64,000 nucleotides of DNA from Petrolisthes cinctipes (lineage: Eukaryota > Arthropoda > Malacostraca > Decapoda > Porcellanidae): contig JAWQEG010003807.1 of the NCBI GenBank assembly GCA_033782935.1, forward strand, positions 10,001-74,000, given 5' to 3'. The notes under the pieces were generated by a model. It saw only the letters and a program-made list of their open reading frames with translations, was not told the origin of the DNA and did not search any database. Position numbers and translations under genes: made by a program. Positions 42,701-50,480 of this stretch are shown one piece after another. Position 1 is the first letter of the stretch, and every line of letters begins with the position of its first letter.

Positions 42701-45700
42701 ACTGAGATAATTACTTGGTTTTCCTTGATGTATTATGACTGAGATAATTACTTGGCTTTCCTTTTGGCTTGTAGAGCGATGGAGCTTAAATAATTACTTT
42801 GTTTTCCTTTTGGTTGTAGAGCGATGGAGCTTGGCCGTGAGTGTCTCAAGCTGTGGGGTTATGAACGTGTGGATGAAATAATCTGGGTGAAGACAAACCA
42901 GCTTCAGAGAATTATCCGTACAGGAAGAACCGGACACTGGCTCAACCATGGCAAGGAACACTGTCTGGTGAGTTGGTGTTATTATTTATATGGATACTCA
43001 AACTTATCATATAATTATCTTTAGCTTCCACAACATTGCTTGGTGGGTTTATGTTATTGTGTTATTATTTATATATGGATACTCAAACTTATCATTACAC
43101 CTCGGTCTCGTATAGAACGTCCAATAGGTCGATAGAAGACGTCGTTTTATGTGAAATCGTTCTATGTGATACAAGTAACCTATGGGGAAAATTACAATTG
43201 GTCGATCAATCACCAAAATTGTCCCTGAAATTAACATAAAATACTTTTCAAGGTTTTTCTTGCCTTAATCCTACTGTACAGGGATGTATGTAAAATGCAT
43301 ATTACAATTCGTATTAAGGTTTTCGCAGGTGACTCATGTGACTGAGACGAGTCGGCGGCATCCGTGGTGGTGGAGGTGGTAGGGGGGGAGATAACGCGTG
43401 ATCATCGTTTGGTTTTTTTATTAACCATACGCTAGTGTTTCCTTCTCCTTTCTCTTTCCGAGAAATAACTTCCTTCTTTATATCGAAGGATATGGCCTTC
43501 CGTTTTGTAAATGCACGACCTGGCATGACTGAGTGTTGAAGCTGGTGGTTAACTCGTAATCACTAAAAACGAGCGAGTCTATCTATAGCTCTGACGCCTT
43601 GTTCCCTCCGGGAACTCTCCCCAAGGGGGTGGCCACGGCAGAAGTGTCTCCAGTTCTCCCTGTTCCAACACTCCCTCCTTACTCATTCAAGCCCTACTCT
43701 GCCCCTCACATTTCTCTCCTTTACATACTCTTCCACTCTGTTCTGCCATCTAACCGGTGGTCTGCCTCTCACACCAGGTCCCACAACTTCACTTCCATAC
43801 ACCTTGCACCTGGCAAAACTAGGAAGGGGGAAGGAGCAGGAGAAGTGGTGGGAACACACTCACCCACACTGTACAGACGCCAGTGATATAATTTCTTGGC
43901 ACGTTCATTATGATTTCGCTCGTTTTGTATAAGAACTCCTCGGATTTGCTTCACTTATTTTCGCCACCCGTTCTATATGGATACAATCGTTTTGTAAAGT
44001 AATTTTAAGCTAATATTTTGGTCGCTCGTTCTATACAAGAATCGTTCTATGTGAACACATTCTATATGAGACCGAGGTGTATATCTTTGGCTTCCACAAC
44101 ACTGCTTGGTGGGTTTCTGTTTTTGTGTTATTATTTATATGGATACTCAAACTTGTCATATATCTTTGGCTTCCACAACACTGTCTGGTGGGTTTGTGTT
44201 ATTGTGTTATTATTTATATGGATACTCAAACTTATCAATATATCTTTGGCTTCCACAACATTGTACAGTTTTACATATCTGAAAATAATATTATATTCAG
44301 TACTGTACCCCTCCCAGTAAAAATTGGCTGTCATTTTATATAAAAATATTATCTTGAATTATGTGTAGTGGTCAATGCTAAAATATTATTTTATTTTATT
44401 ACCATAATGTCAAGACCACTTTATGCATGTTATCAATACACATAGCATAATTCATATCAGCAGCACCAATACATTATGAAAGTTTACCATATATAGTACA
44501 CTCATTAATATGTTCATAGTTACTGTCATCATCATCATCATCAATACCACATTTTCCTTTTTCAAGGTGTAGAGAGGCTCTAGTGTCAGTGTAGGATCCC
44601 CGACAGGCAAGGGGTACACCTCCAAGGTTATTTGATCACTCTCTCTCTCCCTCTCTTTCTCCCTTCATTTAATTAACAAACACATACACTCACACTACAA
44701 TTGCTAATCTCCTCTCACCCCAGGTTGACAGGTGGCTTTATAGAAAGATTTAAATCAGGTTGTTTATATTCTCTGTCTAAATCACACACATTGGCAAGTA
44801 CTTTGTACTACACAGATGAGGATGACAAGTGGGACTATAGCATTTAGTCCTCATCTTTCTGGATATAGAAAAAAATGTAAAAAACCACTGGGGAGGATTA
44901 TGAAGGGTAGAAGTGTGAGTATGGAAGTGAAAAGGGGACTACGAAATAGTATAATCCTGCCAACACTGACATATGCGTCAGAGACATGGACATGGAGTAG
45001 GGCTCATCAGTCTAGAATAGGTGCGGTGGAAATGAGTTACTTGAGAGGAGCATGTGGACTTACTAGGTGGGATGGAGAAAGTAATGAGAGTGTGTATGAG
45101 AAATGTGGTATGAGTGAGAAGGCAATTGGTATTGAGTGTGGAGTGGTTGAGAGAGTGAAACGTGATACATCGAGATGGTTTGGACTTGTAGAGAGAATGC
45201 AAGGTGAGGAGTTTGTAAAGAAGGTGTATGGAAGTGAAGTTGTGGCACCTGGTGTGAGAGGCAGACCTCCGGTTAGATGGCAGAACAGAGTGGAAGAGTA
45301 TGTAAAGGAGAGAAACATGAGGGGCAGAGTAGGGCTTGAACGAGTAAGAAGGGAGTGTTGGAACAGGGAGAACTGGAGACACTTCTGCCATGGCCACCCC
45401 CTTGGGGGGAGTTCCCAGAGGGAGTGAGGCATCAGAGCTATAGATAGATAGATAGTACTTAAACTCCTTCACTTCCTCCATCCTCTCACCCCCCAAAGTT
45501 ATCTCACACTTAGTCCCGGTTGGTACTCCCACTCTGTAAGTTGTAGCAAAGTCAATCACTTCAGTTTCAGCCCTCTCAAATACCATCACTTGCTCGGTCA
45601 GACAGTCTGGGGAACTACAACAACAACAACAACAACCATCACTTTACTTTTACCAACATTTACCTTCAGTTTCCTTCGTTTACACACAGACTGAAACTCA

Positions 45701-47200
45701 TCCACCTCTCTCTGTAACTCCCTTTCACTCTCAGCCATCAACACAGTGTCATCCACAATACATACTCTATTCTATACAGTATACTTTACTTCTATTATTA
45801 ATGTTAAATTTTTGGTGACTTAGTTAAGCAAAGATAACCCCTTAAACTTTTACATTTTCACATTTAATTTCACTTTTTTCCGAGAGCCTGGAATGAATTT
45901 CTGTGGAGCTTCTTATTTCAAATAATGAGCCTCTTGGAAGACATTGTCCAACAGTGAGCTTTCTTTGTACAAATATAATCTGTTGCCTTACATAGTTTAG
46001 AGGAAATTATGCCTTTCACTTTACCAACAATATATATATATGTGTTATACCAAGTGCTGAATACTGACTGGTTCATGGTCAAGTTATTTTGTTGTTGTTG
46101 TTTATTATGTATGAAAAGGAACTCACAGTTTGGCTTTTGATGTGACCAATCCTATGATGAGATTTTCCTTTGGACTTGCAGTAATAAGACTCTTATTTAG
46201 TATCCGTGCAAACTAATATTTATTTCTACCATATTATGCTACACTTAGTGTTTTTAAGACACCATATATTTGGCCAAGATGTAAGTTTATCGACTACCTT
46301 GTAGATTAAGTAATTTATTGATTCTATATTGAATATAAATGTGTAATAGTTATCCAAGGTCTTTCTGTAAACATTCCTGCAGGTTGGAATGAAAGGAAAC
46401 CCTAAGATTAATAGAGGGTTGGATGGTGATGTCATTGTGGCTGAGGTACGAGCCACCAGCCACAAACCAGATGAAATATATGGTATCATTGAACGTCTCT
46501 CACCCGGTACACGCAAACTGGAGCTTTTTGGTCGACCACACAATGTGCAGCCCAACTGGTGAGTGGATTAGATAAGAATTATAGGTGTGGACTAATGATG
46601 ACAGTGGCAGGTAGTGGGGGAAGTATTTAACCATGTATTGTACACACAAACCTTTTACAGGTTTTTAGACTTTTGGTGAAGCACAGCAAGATTTGTAGAA
46701 GAAATGTGACTATTCAGTTTAATGTAGGATTGATATTCTTCATCATGGTAAACATCCCCAGTGTGCAATATATGAAGTTGAGAGGGTTGAAGCTGCTACA
46801 CTCACTTCACAGACACACACACACACACACACATACAATACACATACACACACAGAGAAAGAGAGAGGAGACTTTTGAAGAGTTGAAGCTGCTACACACA
46901 CACACACACACACACACCATACAGAACAATACTGTTTCTGTATTGTACTGTATTTTATTTTCATGGTTGGCATCCATTTAGATCTGTAATTTTGACAATA
47001 GTAGGTAGTGTATAGTGCAGTAAATTGTTATGTATTATAACTTTTCCTATATGTATGTATGGTTACAGCATTGCTTATTTTGTTTCAGGGTCACACTTGG
47101 TAACCAGTTAGAAGGAGTGAATTTATTGGAGGAAGATCTTGTGAAGGCCTTTAAGGAGAGATACCCTGATGGTATTTGTCGTAAGCCTGCCTCACAGTAA
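26720..47200 (+). CDS. METTL3: METTL3, catalytic subunit of the m6A mRNA methyltransferase (complete, 11 coding exons)
   Basis: Transfers methyl from S-adenosylmethionine to N6 of adenosine in nuclear pre-mRNA, as heterodimer with METTL14 and the WTAP complex. Exons: 26720-26945, 29162-29387, 30221-30348, 31297-31418, 33354-33480, 34079-34253, 35303-35466, 37049-37193, 42820-42967, 46383-46558, 47089-47200. Total 1749 nt, 582 residues (human protein 580), all phases consistent, all introns GT-AG. Features: N-terminal helix [19 protein letters not shown] (WTAP-binding region), Ser/Thr-rich linker, basic stretch [10 protein letters not shown], tandem CCCH fingers (about 277-340), DPPW at 398-401, interface loop [15 protein letters not shown] (about 469-483) and SAM-site residues in [12 protein letters not shown] (about 535-546). 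Intron 8 is 5.6 kb and full of transposons. Start chosen because residues 3-9 match the family N-terminus and no upstream in-frame Met is needed. Confidence 0.97.
27046..27380. mobile_element. Family J inverted-repeat element, one half, in METTL3 intron 1
   Basis: Begins ggtaaatattgaaagaattaccgtta-type sequence, runs through 'acccacttatttagaccatt' and 'gggacctaacctgggcaaac', and fades into CCTAA repeats near 27360. Complete copies with AAAGAATTACCGTT at both ends are at 52511-52872 and 58886-59219. Confidence 0.65.
27621..27795. mobile_element. GC-rich hairpin MITE with TTAA flanks (family F)
   Basis: ttaacggggtgcgggaatag ... cccgcacccccttaa; exact TTAA on both sides. Intron 1 of METTL3. Confidence 0.85.
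28145..28490 (+). pseudogene. 3' fragment of an RTE-type LINE with GATA tail
   Basis: Encodes the end of the ORF2 protein in broken form ([43 protein letters not shown]), with an inner segment tandemly repeated three times, and ends in (ATAG)n at 28471-28487. Same family as 44816-45455 and 43575-43800. Confidence 0.75.
28757..28965. repeat. Tandem duplication of an interspersed repeat
   Basis: The block 'actagatgagacagtggagc' to 'cacaccttatttatac' occurs twice, separated by a CA run. An inverted copy lies at about 4010-4150 in the GMC intron. Confidence 0.7.
29162..29387 (+). CDS. METTL3: METTL3 exon 2
   Basis: Codons 76-151: [35 protein letters not shown] and FAYKELIR, matching the helical N-terminal domain that ends in LLQKFAAQELI in vertebrates. 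Donor gtaaat, exit phase 2. Confidence 0.93.
30221..30348 (+). CDS. METTL3: METTL3 exon 3
   Basis: Codons 151-193: [18 protein letters not shown] and [18 protein letters not shown]. Acceptor ttttgcag, donor gtaagg, exit phase 1. Confidence 0.9.
30515..30630 (-). repeat. Interstitial (CCTAA)n tract
   Basis: Arthropod telomere-type repeats (TTAGG on the minus strand), interrupted, flanked by an about 115-bp direct repeat ('cagtgtctattatcaggtag' at 30444 and 30633). Confidence 0.85.
30885..31045 (+). mobile_element. TTAA-bounded MITE, family B
   Basis: ttaaggtggtaattcttttt ... aaatttctcccttaa with TTAA at both ends, in METTL3 intron 3. Confidence 0.8.
31297..31418 (+). CDS. METTL3: METTL3 exon 4
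   Basis: Codons 194-234: [17 protein letters not shown] and a highly charged run [18 protein letters not shown], likely nuclear localisation region. Its donor (GTCATG|gtatgg) is the first of three tandem copies. Confidence 0.9.
31414..31590 (+). repeat. Three tandem 59-bp units containing the exon 4 splice donor
   Basis: The unit starts with the last exon bases tcatg and the donor gtatgggaag; copies start at 31414, 31473 and 31532. Decoy donors lie at 31478 and 31537. Because 59 is not a multiple of 3, use of the second donor would join TG to AGC of exon 5 and create TGA; use of the third reads into TAG within the repeat. Confidence 0.9.
32667..32910. mobile_element. MITE family C in METTL3 intron 4
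   Basis: gggtcgattccacagtggta ... aactgaccct with the family core; second full copy in the window. Confidence 0.75.
32974..33199. mobile_element. MITE with TACAGYCGRCGGTAAATATC termini (family I)
   Basis: Left tacagccgacggtaaatatc, right end complement 'gacatttgccaccgactgta'; TA at both ends. Related termini at 35489 and 36485 (TACAGTCGGCGGTCAAAAGT). Confidence 0.7.
33354..33480 (+). CDS. METTL3: METTL3 exon 5
   Basis: Codons 235-276: [32 protein letters not shown], closely like the vertebrate LLNTTTAKEQSIVEKF segment. Exit phase 1. Confidence 0.95.
33547..33832. mobile_element. GC-rich hairpin MITE (family F)
   Basis: Longest copy (286 bp), with internal duplications of ggggacaggcttgggggg. 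Flanked by ATAA left and TTAA right. It starts 67 bp after the exon 5 donor. Confidence 0.8.
34079..34253 (+). CDS. METTL3: METTL3 exon 6 (CCCH zinc fingers)
   Basis: Codons 277-335. First finger: Cys in [11 protein letters not shown], Cys in QCGRLHF and His in IQKH. Second: CSFLNTC, DTC, with its His in exon 7 (RYVHYE). The motif [20 protein letters not shown] is the family signature and binds target RNA. Confidence 0.97.
35303..35466 (+). CDS. METTL3: METTL3 exon 7
   Basis: Codons 335-389: YVHYEVD closes the second finger, a short variable linker follows, then [18 protein letters not shown] before the Rossmann-fold domain. Exit phase 1. Confidence 0.95.
35489..36485. mobile_element. TA-ended inverted-repeat element with nested insert
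   Basis: Ends: left tacagtcggcggtcaaaagt, right complement 'acttttgccgctgactgta'; about 1 kb. The inner 35700-36240 segment ('ctcccggggcagaatggcct' to an A18 run at 36067) is GC-richer and looks like an unrelated insertion, possibly a SINE or processed fragment. No gene recognised. Confidence 0.6.
36665..36896. mobile_element. MITE family E with (CA)38
   Basis: Same termini as 16014-16204; centre expanded to about 77 bp of pure CA (36705-36780). Lies in METTL3 intron 7. Confidence 0.8.
36965..37088 (+). repeat. METTL3: Exact 62-bp tandem duplication of the METTL3 exon 8 acceptor and DPPW codons
   Basis: Unit 'ctgacattgttttgtgttac' to 'gacccaccatgggatat', copies 36965-37026 and 37027-37088 without mismatch. 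It contains the acceptor and the first 40 exon bases including the catalytic DPPW. Using the upstream acceptor (exon start 36987) reads [14 protein letters not shown] then TGA at 37028-37030. Only the second acceptor gives an open frame. Confidence 0.95.
37049..37193 (+). CDS. METTL3: METTL3 exon 8 (DPPW catalytic motif)
   Basis: Codons 390-438: [45 protein letters not shown]398-W401 form the adenine/SAM catalytic motif. Acceptor choice fixed by the reading frame (see the duplication). Confidence 0.97.
37535..41245 (-). pseudogene. Near full-length non-LTR retrotransposon (CR1/Jockey-like) in METTL3 intron 8
   Basis: Minus strand, decayed. From its 5' side: a GC-richer leader (41040-41240); a low-complexity Thr/Pro region (40535-40900); an APE-type endonuclease in broken frame ([46 protein letters not shown] at about 40500-40090); reverse transcriptase 38470-39297 with [26 protein letters not shown] and YADD; C-terminal part 37567-38367 with [17 protein letters not shown] and a Cys/His knuckle [18 protein letters not shown]. 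The 3' tail is (CAA)n at 37541-37560. At least two frameshifts separate the parts, so it is inactive. Confidence 0.85.
40535..40900. repeat. Minisatellite GTGATGGAGGTGGGAGTGATGG inside the LINE
   Basis: Imperfect repeats of gtgatggaggtgggagtgat and ggtaagggtgatggaggtg. All frames are open on both strands because of the composition; not a gene of its own. Confidence 0.85.
41329..41574. mobile_element. GC-rich hairpin MITE with exact TTAA flanks (family F)
   Basis: ttaagggggtgagggagtag ... cccatacccccttaa. Directly followed by the 52-bp array. Confidence 0.85.
41587..42256 (+). repeat. 52-bp tandem repeat, about 13 copies
   Basis: Unit 'aactcattcattgccagtaa' plus 'taacacaacaacatgagtgt' plus 'aaaacatacttc', with few substitutions (tgtaaaa/tttaaaa, catac/catgc). 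In METTL3 intron 8. No spacers, so not CRISPR. Confidence 0.95.
42283..42819 (+). repeat. METTL3: 37-bp tandem repeat, 13 copies, running into the exon 9 acceptor
   Basis: Unit 'gatgtattatgactgagata' plus 'attacttggctttcctt'. The last units fuse with exon sequence: after 'ttttggcttgtag' comes AGCGATGGAGCTT (decoy exon start 42775), then 'aaataattactttgttttcc' resembling the unit, then a second acceptor 'ttttggttgtag' and the true exon at 42820. The decoy reads RAMELK then TAA at 42791-42793. Confidence 0.93.
42820..42967 (+). CDS. METTL3: METTL3 exon 9
   Basis: Codons 438-487: [47 protein letters not shown], the gate and interface loop of the methyltransferase domain. Donor gtgagt, exit phase 0. 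Confidence 0.97.
43096..44081 (-). mobile_element. Non-autonomous pogo/Tigger-like DNA transposon
   Basis: Inverted ends tacacctcggtctcrtatagaac with flanking TA, about 985 bp. Minus-strand frame 43314-43526 begins [18 protein letters not shown] and continues [15 protein letters not shown], resembling the first helix of the CENP-B-type DNA-binding domain of Tigger/pogo transposases; TA target duplication fits. No DDE domain remains. An RTE-type LINE end (43575-43800, minus) is nested inside. Confidence 0.6.
43575..43800 (-). pseudogene. 3' fragment of the RTE-type LINE, nested
   Basis: Starts with the GATA tail (ctatctata) and reads on the minus strand as the same end seen at 45250-45440 ([27 protein letters not shown]). 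Confidence 0.75.
44816..45455 (+). pseudogene. RTE-type LINE, C-terminal part of ORF2 (sense)
   Basis: Open 203-codon frame: [71 protein letters not shown], ending GSSQRE and a (ATAG)n tail at 45440-45455. This is the segment after the reverse transcriptase palm in RTE-like elements. Confidence 0.8.
45456..45775 (-). pseudogene. Upstream half of the same LINE in inverted orientation
   Basis: On the minus strand reads the preceding part of ORF2: a [20 protein letters not shown] palm/thumb segment (45770-45700), [12 protein letters not shown], then [19 protein letters not shown] and [14 protein letters not shown]. Head-to-head with 44816-45455, including an AAC-repeat disturbance at 45620. Confidence 0.75.
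46383..46558 (+). CDS. METTL3: METTL3 exon 10
   Basis: Codons 488-546: [58 protein letters not shown], containing the SAM-contacting Arg and Asn residues. Exit phase 2. Confidence 0.97.
46815..46920. repeat. Two CA microsatellites in a duplicated block
   Basis: 'ttgaagctgctacac' followed by CA repeats occurs twice (46787 and 46882) in METTL3 intron 10. Confidence 0.85.
47089..47200 (+). CDS. METTL3: METTL3 exon 11 (terminal)
   Basis: Codons 546-582: [36 protein letters not shown] and TAA at 47198-47200. RYPDG is conserved at the family C-terminus. Confidence 0.97.
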
Positions 47201-47239
47201 CCTAACCTTGTGACAAACGTTCTCATTTGGGGAGGAAAG

Positions 47240-47509
47240 TACAGTTGCCAAAAGTAGGAATTGTGACAACTCTTGATTGAACTTTAACCATAGTAATATC
47301 CACAACTATTTGTAGAGACTATAAGCATGTATAACAGAAGGAAATATACATATCCTTCTGTATATGTATGGACTATAAGCATGTATAACAGAAGGAAATA
47401 TACATATCCTTCTGTAATACATACTTAATGATTCCTACAAACAATTATGGACATTAATATATTTAATGTTCTATCAATAGTTGTCACAATTCCTCTTTTG
47501 GCAACTGTA
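47240..47509. mobile_element. Tc1/mariner-like MITE in the METTL3 3' UTR (family H)
   Basis: Terminal inverted repeats of about 36 bp, tacagttgccaaaagtagga and its complement, with TA at both ends (47240-47241, 47508-47509). The centre holds a direct 56-bp duplication ('gactataagcatgtataaca'). It lies 40 bp after the stop and before the polyadenylation signal, so the transcript should carry it as a long hairpin. Confidence 0.8.
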
Positions 47510-47660
47510 CATTAGACAATTATATTTAATAACCACTGAGGAGAATTATTTCTAATGTTAATGAGCTAGAATGATTCTACTTGTGTCTGTGATGGACCTT
47601 TTTATGAATCATTATGAAATTAAAAAGAAAATATATTTTACTTCCCTTTGTTGCTAATTA

Positions 47661-47666
47661 AATAAA
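47661..47666 (+). terminator. METTL3: METTL3 polyadenylation signal
   Basis: AATAAA 461 nt after the stop codon, in an AT-rich setting; the first canonical hexamer on the + strand after the coding region. Confidence 0.6.
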
Positions 47667-47679
47667 GTAAATAGTAAAT

Positions 47680-48700
47680 ATATTATATTTTACACCTCAT
47701 CAAAGTTTAATATATTTTTATGTATAAAATTCAGTGTTTTGTGGACCACTACTTGCACATCCATAAATGTTGTATGATGCCTTTTTAATTACTGTTACTG
47801 TGTTATTTATTAGTACTGGGCAGACACTTGCCATCATCTTCACATATATTCTCAGTGAACATCTTTAAGCAGTAAACACCAGCAGGGTTTTGTGGTGGTG
47901 GTGGTGGGATGGGGAATTAAAGGTATGATGTACTTGTACAGGATATAACTCTCATGAAGGTACTGAATTACAAAACTATTTAATAATTTGTCAATATAAA
48001 TAATACAACAAAGAGTACATATTATATAGTAATATGAATTATAGTCAACCTGGTATGTTGAGGCCTCTCTCTCTCTGGCTTGGAGATCTATAAATAGCTT
48101 GACATGTCCCAACTCTTTTTCCCTACGTGTCAAACGCACCAATCACCACAACATCCCATCTCACCTCGCCCCTATATAACTCTGGTCCCCTTTACCTCCA
48201 CACTCACAACACACCTGTTTCATCACTCTGAGCACCTTGGTTGTCTCTCTCTCTCTCCCATTCTCTCATGTGGCATACTATAATAATAATAATATTAATA
48301 ATAGTGTGTTCATAATGATTGGGAGTCACAGTGTTAGAGATGCAAAAACTCTCTTTTCTCATTTTATCATAGACTTGTGTTTTTTCTCATTTTAACTTTT
48401 CTTTCCTCACCACGTGGCACTTGGGTCAAAGTCTGGGCGTATTTTTTTAAATAGAGGTTTTTCCCAGTAGGCCTAATTCTCTCTGATATTTAATGTGATA
48501 ATTTGTCGTCTGTACTGTTGTATTCAATATGGATTACAAAGGACTCTACAAATCTCACAACTGTAATATCTTGTTTGGCTTCCTGTTCCTGGAGATTCTG
48601 TACATATTTTACTGCCTACTTCCAGTTTTCTAGTGTCACAATGCCTAAAGCTCCTTCAACCAAATGTGTTCCTCTTAGCAATGTATGTCTTTACTTGAGC
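47680..48700. other. Spacer downstream of METTL3
   Basis: No gene recognised. A TATA-like ctatataactctggt at 48171-48186, followed by a C/A-rich tract, could be a promoter on the + strand but no downstream exon was found. Confidence 0.3.
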
Positions 48701-48710
48701 CATTATAAGC

Positions 48711-50480
48711 TCAATTGTTATTAAGCTTATACTGGCAATGGTAGAGGGGTAGTCGTATAACTTTATATTTATATCCTGCTTTTGCAGTTATTGTGTTGAT
48801 AAGATAAGTCTTCTTGCCATTGCATAGTTTGTTGGCAAGGTCATAGAGGTGTACTTTCATCATATCATAACGTTGTTGTACGCCCGTCCCATCTTTATCA
48901 GCAATTCTTTTATAGCTTCTTTTCTCCAAGATGAAGTTGGGTTTCTTTGAAGCAGTGTTGAGTGGTAGGATGTGTTGTCCATCACAATTACAGAGTATGT
49001 TTGGCATCAGCTGAGTCTTAAACCAGGCTTCAAACACTGAAGCAGTGTTGAGTGGTAGGATGTGTTGTCCATCACAATTACAGAGTATGTTTGGCATCAG
49101 CAGAGTCTTAAACCAGGCTTCAAACACTGAAGCAGTGTTGAGTGGTAGGATGTGTTGTCCATCACAATTACAGAGTATGTTTGGCATCAGCAGAGTCTTA
49201 AACCAGGCTTCAAACACTGAAGCAGTGTTGAGTGGTAGGATGTGTTGTCCATCACAATTACAGAGTATGTTTGGCATCAGCAGAGTCTTAAACCAGGCTT
49301 CAAACACTGAAGCAGTGTTGAGTGGTAGGATGTGTTGTCCATCACAATTACAGAGTATGTTTGGCATCAGCAGAGTCTTAAACCAGGCTTCAAACACTGA
49401 AGCAGTGTTGAGTGGTAGGATGTGTTGTCCATCACAATTACAGAGTATGTTTGGCATCAGCAGAGTCTTAAACCAGGCTTCAAACACTGGTGATAATCAC
49501 CATCATTTTTTGCCTGATAAATCAGTGACGCATTCTTGATAAAGCCTTCCTTTGTTCTTGATAAAGCCTTCCTTTGTTCTTGATAAAGCCTTCCTTTGTT
49601 CTTGATAAAGCCTTCCTTTGTTCTTGATAAAGCCTTCCTTTGTTCTTGATAAAGCCTTCCTTTGTTCTTGATAAAGCCTTCCTTTGTTCTTGATAAAGCC
49701 TTCCTTTGTTCTTGATTAAGCCTTCCTTTGTTCTTGATAAAGTCTTCCTTTGTTCTTGATAAAGCCTTCCTTTGTTCTTGATAAAGCCTTCCTTTGTTCT
49801 TGATAAAGCCTTCCTTTGTTCTTGATAAAGCCTTCCTTTGTTCTTGATTAAGCCTTCCTTTGTTCTTGATAAAGTCTTCCTTTGTTCTTGATAAAGTCTT
49901 CCTTTGTTCTTGATAAAGTCTTCCTTTGTTCTTGATAAAGCCTTCCTTTGTTCTTGATACAGCCTTCCTTTGTTCTTGATAAAACCTTCCTTTGTTCTTG
50001 TGTAAACAATAATAAATCGGCTTCCTTTTCTAGTTGGTGGATTGACTCCTGTTACTTGTTTGGAGGACATGTCAATTCAACACTTTTCCACAGTATAATT
50101 TTGGTTAACCCAGGTCTCTGAGGTTTACAAAGTTTACAAATGGCTTGCTGAATTTCTCTCAAAAATTGGGTGCGAGCCTCAGCATGGTTTTGTTCCATTA
50201 GGAACTTGAGCCCATTAATTAACCTTTGAAAACTTGAATCCAATCTGCAACAGATATTTGAATTGAATGGACTCGACACTACCTTGGTAATATATGTTTT
50301 CTCTGAGTTCTTCTGTGACTTTGTAGACTGTAGGGACTTATGTCTTTCACAGAACTCCAAAACAGTTTTCCTTAGGACACATTTATCAACTTCGTCAAAT
50401 TTGTAACTGTTGCAGGCCTCTGAGCCTTCTTTGGTGATGAGAACACATGTTGTTAATAGTTCACTTTGAGTCCACCTTTC
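48711..50480 (-). CDS. Unidentified minus-strand reading frames interrupted by two coding-size repeats
   Basis: From the 5' side: a non-repetitive frame (about 50478-50052) reading QERWTQSELLTTCVLITKEG, KCVLRKTVLEFCERHKSL, LRLIN-type helices and LTKIILWKSVEL; then the 22-bp array (49537-50000); then the 90-bp array; then a non-repetitive end (RSYKRIADKDGTGVQQRYD, VHLYDLANKLCNGKKTYLIN) to 48711. The two outer parts look protein-like (Cys, Trp, mixed hydrophobics) and may be exons of one gene or relics of a transposon, but the parts are in different frames and I recognise no family. Splice sites could not be fixed. Confidence 0.3.
48955..49488 (-). repeat. 90-bp tandem repeat, six copies, frame-preserving
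   Basis: Unit 'gaagcagtgttgagtggtag' to 'ttaaaccaggcttcaaacact'. 90 bp is 30 codons, so the minus frame repeats NTASVFEAWFKTLLMPNILC plus NCDGQHILPL. Copies are identical except for a T/A change in the first (QLMPN). Confidence 0.95.
49537..50000 (-). repeat. 22-bp tandem repeat, about 21 copies
   Basis: Unit 'ttgataaagccttcctttgttc'-like (22 bp). Because the unit contains no stop in any phase on the minus strand and 22 is not a multiple of 3, the translation cycles through all three frames as a 22-residue peptide repeat (FIKNKGRLYQEQRKALSRTK type). Confidence 0.95.

Larger units (their letters stand above)
42955..44260 (+). repeat. METTL3: Copies of the exon 9 donor region, interrupted by a transposon
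   Basis: The exon end plus donor 'cactgtctggtgagttggtg' and following 'ttattatttatatggatact' recur in modified form at 43027, 44093, 44171 and 44248 (cacaacactgtctggtgggt in the best copy, a decoy donor at 44188). Unit about 75 bp. The array is split by the element at 43096-44081. Confidence 0.75.

Noticed and set aside
41587..42764. CRISPR-like arrays
   Set aside because: The 52-bp and 37-bp units are contiguous tandem repeats without unique spacers, in a eukaryotic intron.
48171..48260. Promoter with TATA box of a new + strand gene
   Set aside because: A single TATA-like word without an identifiable downstream exon is too weak.
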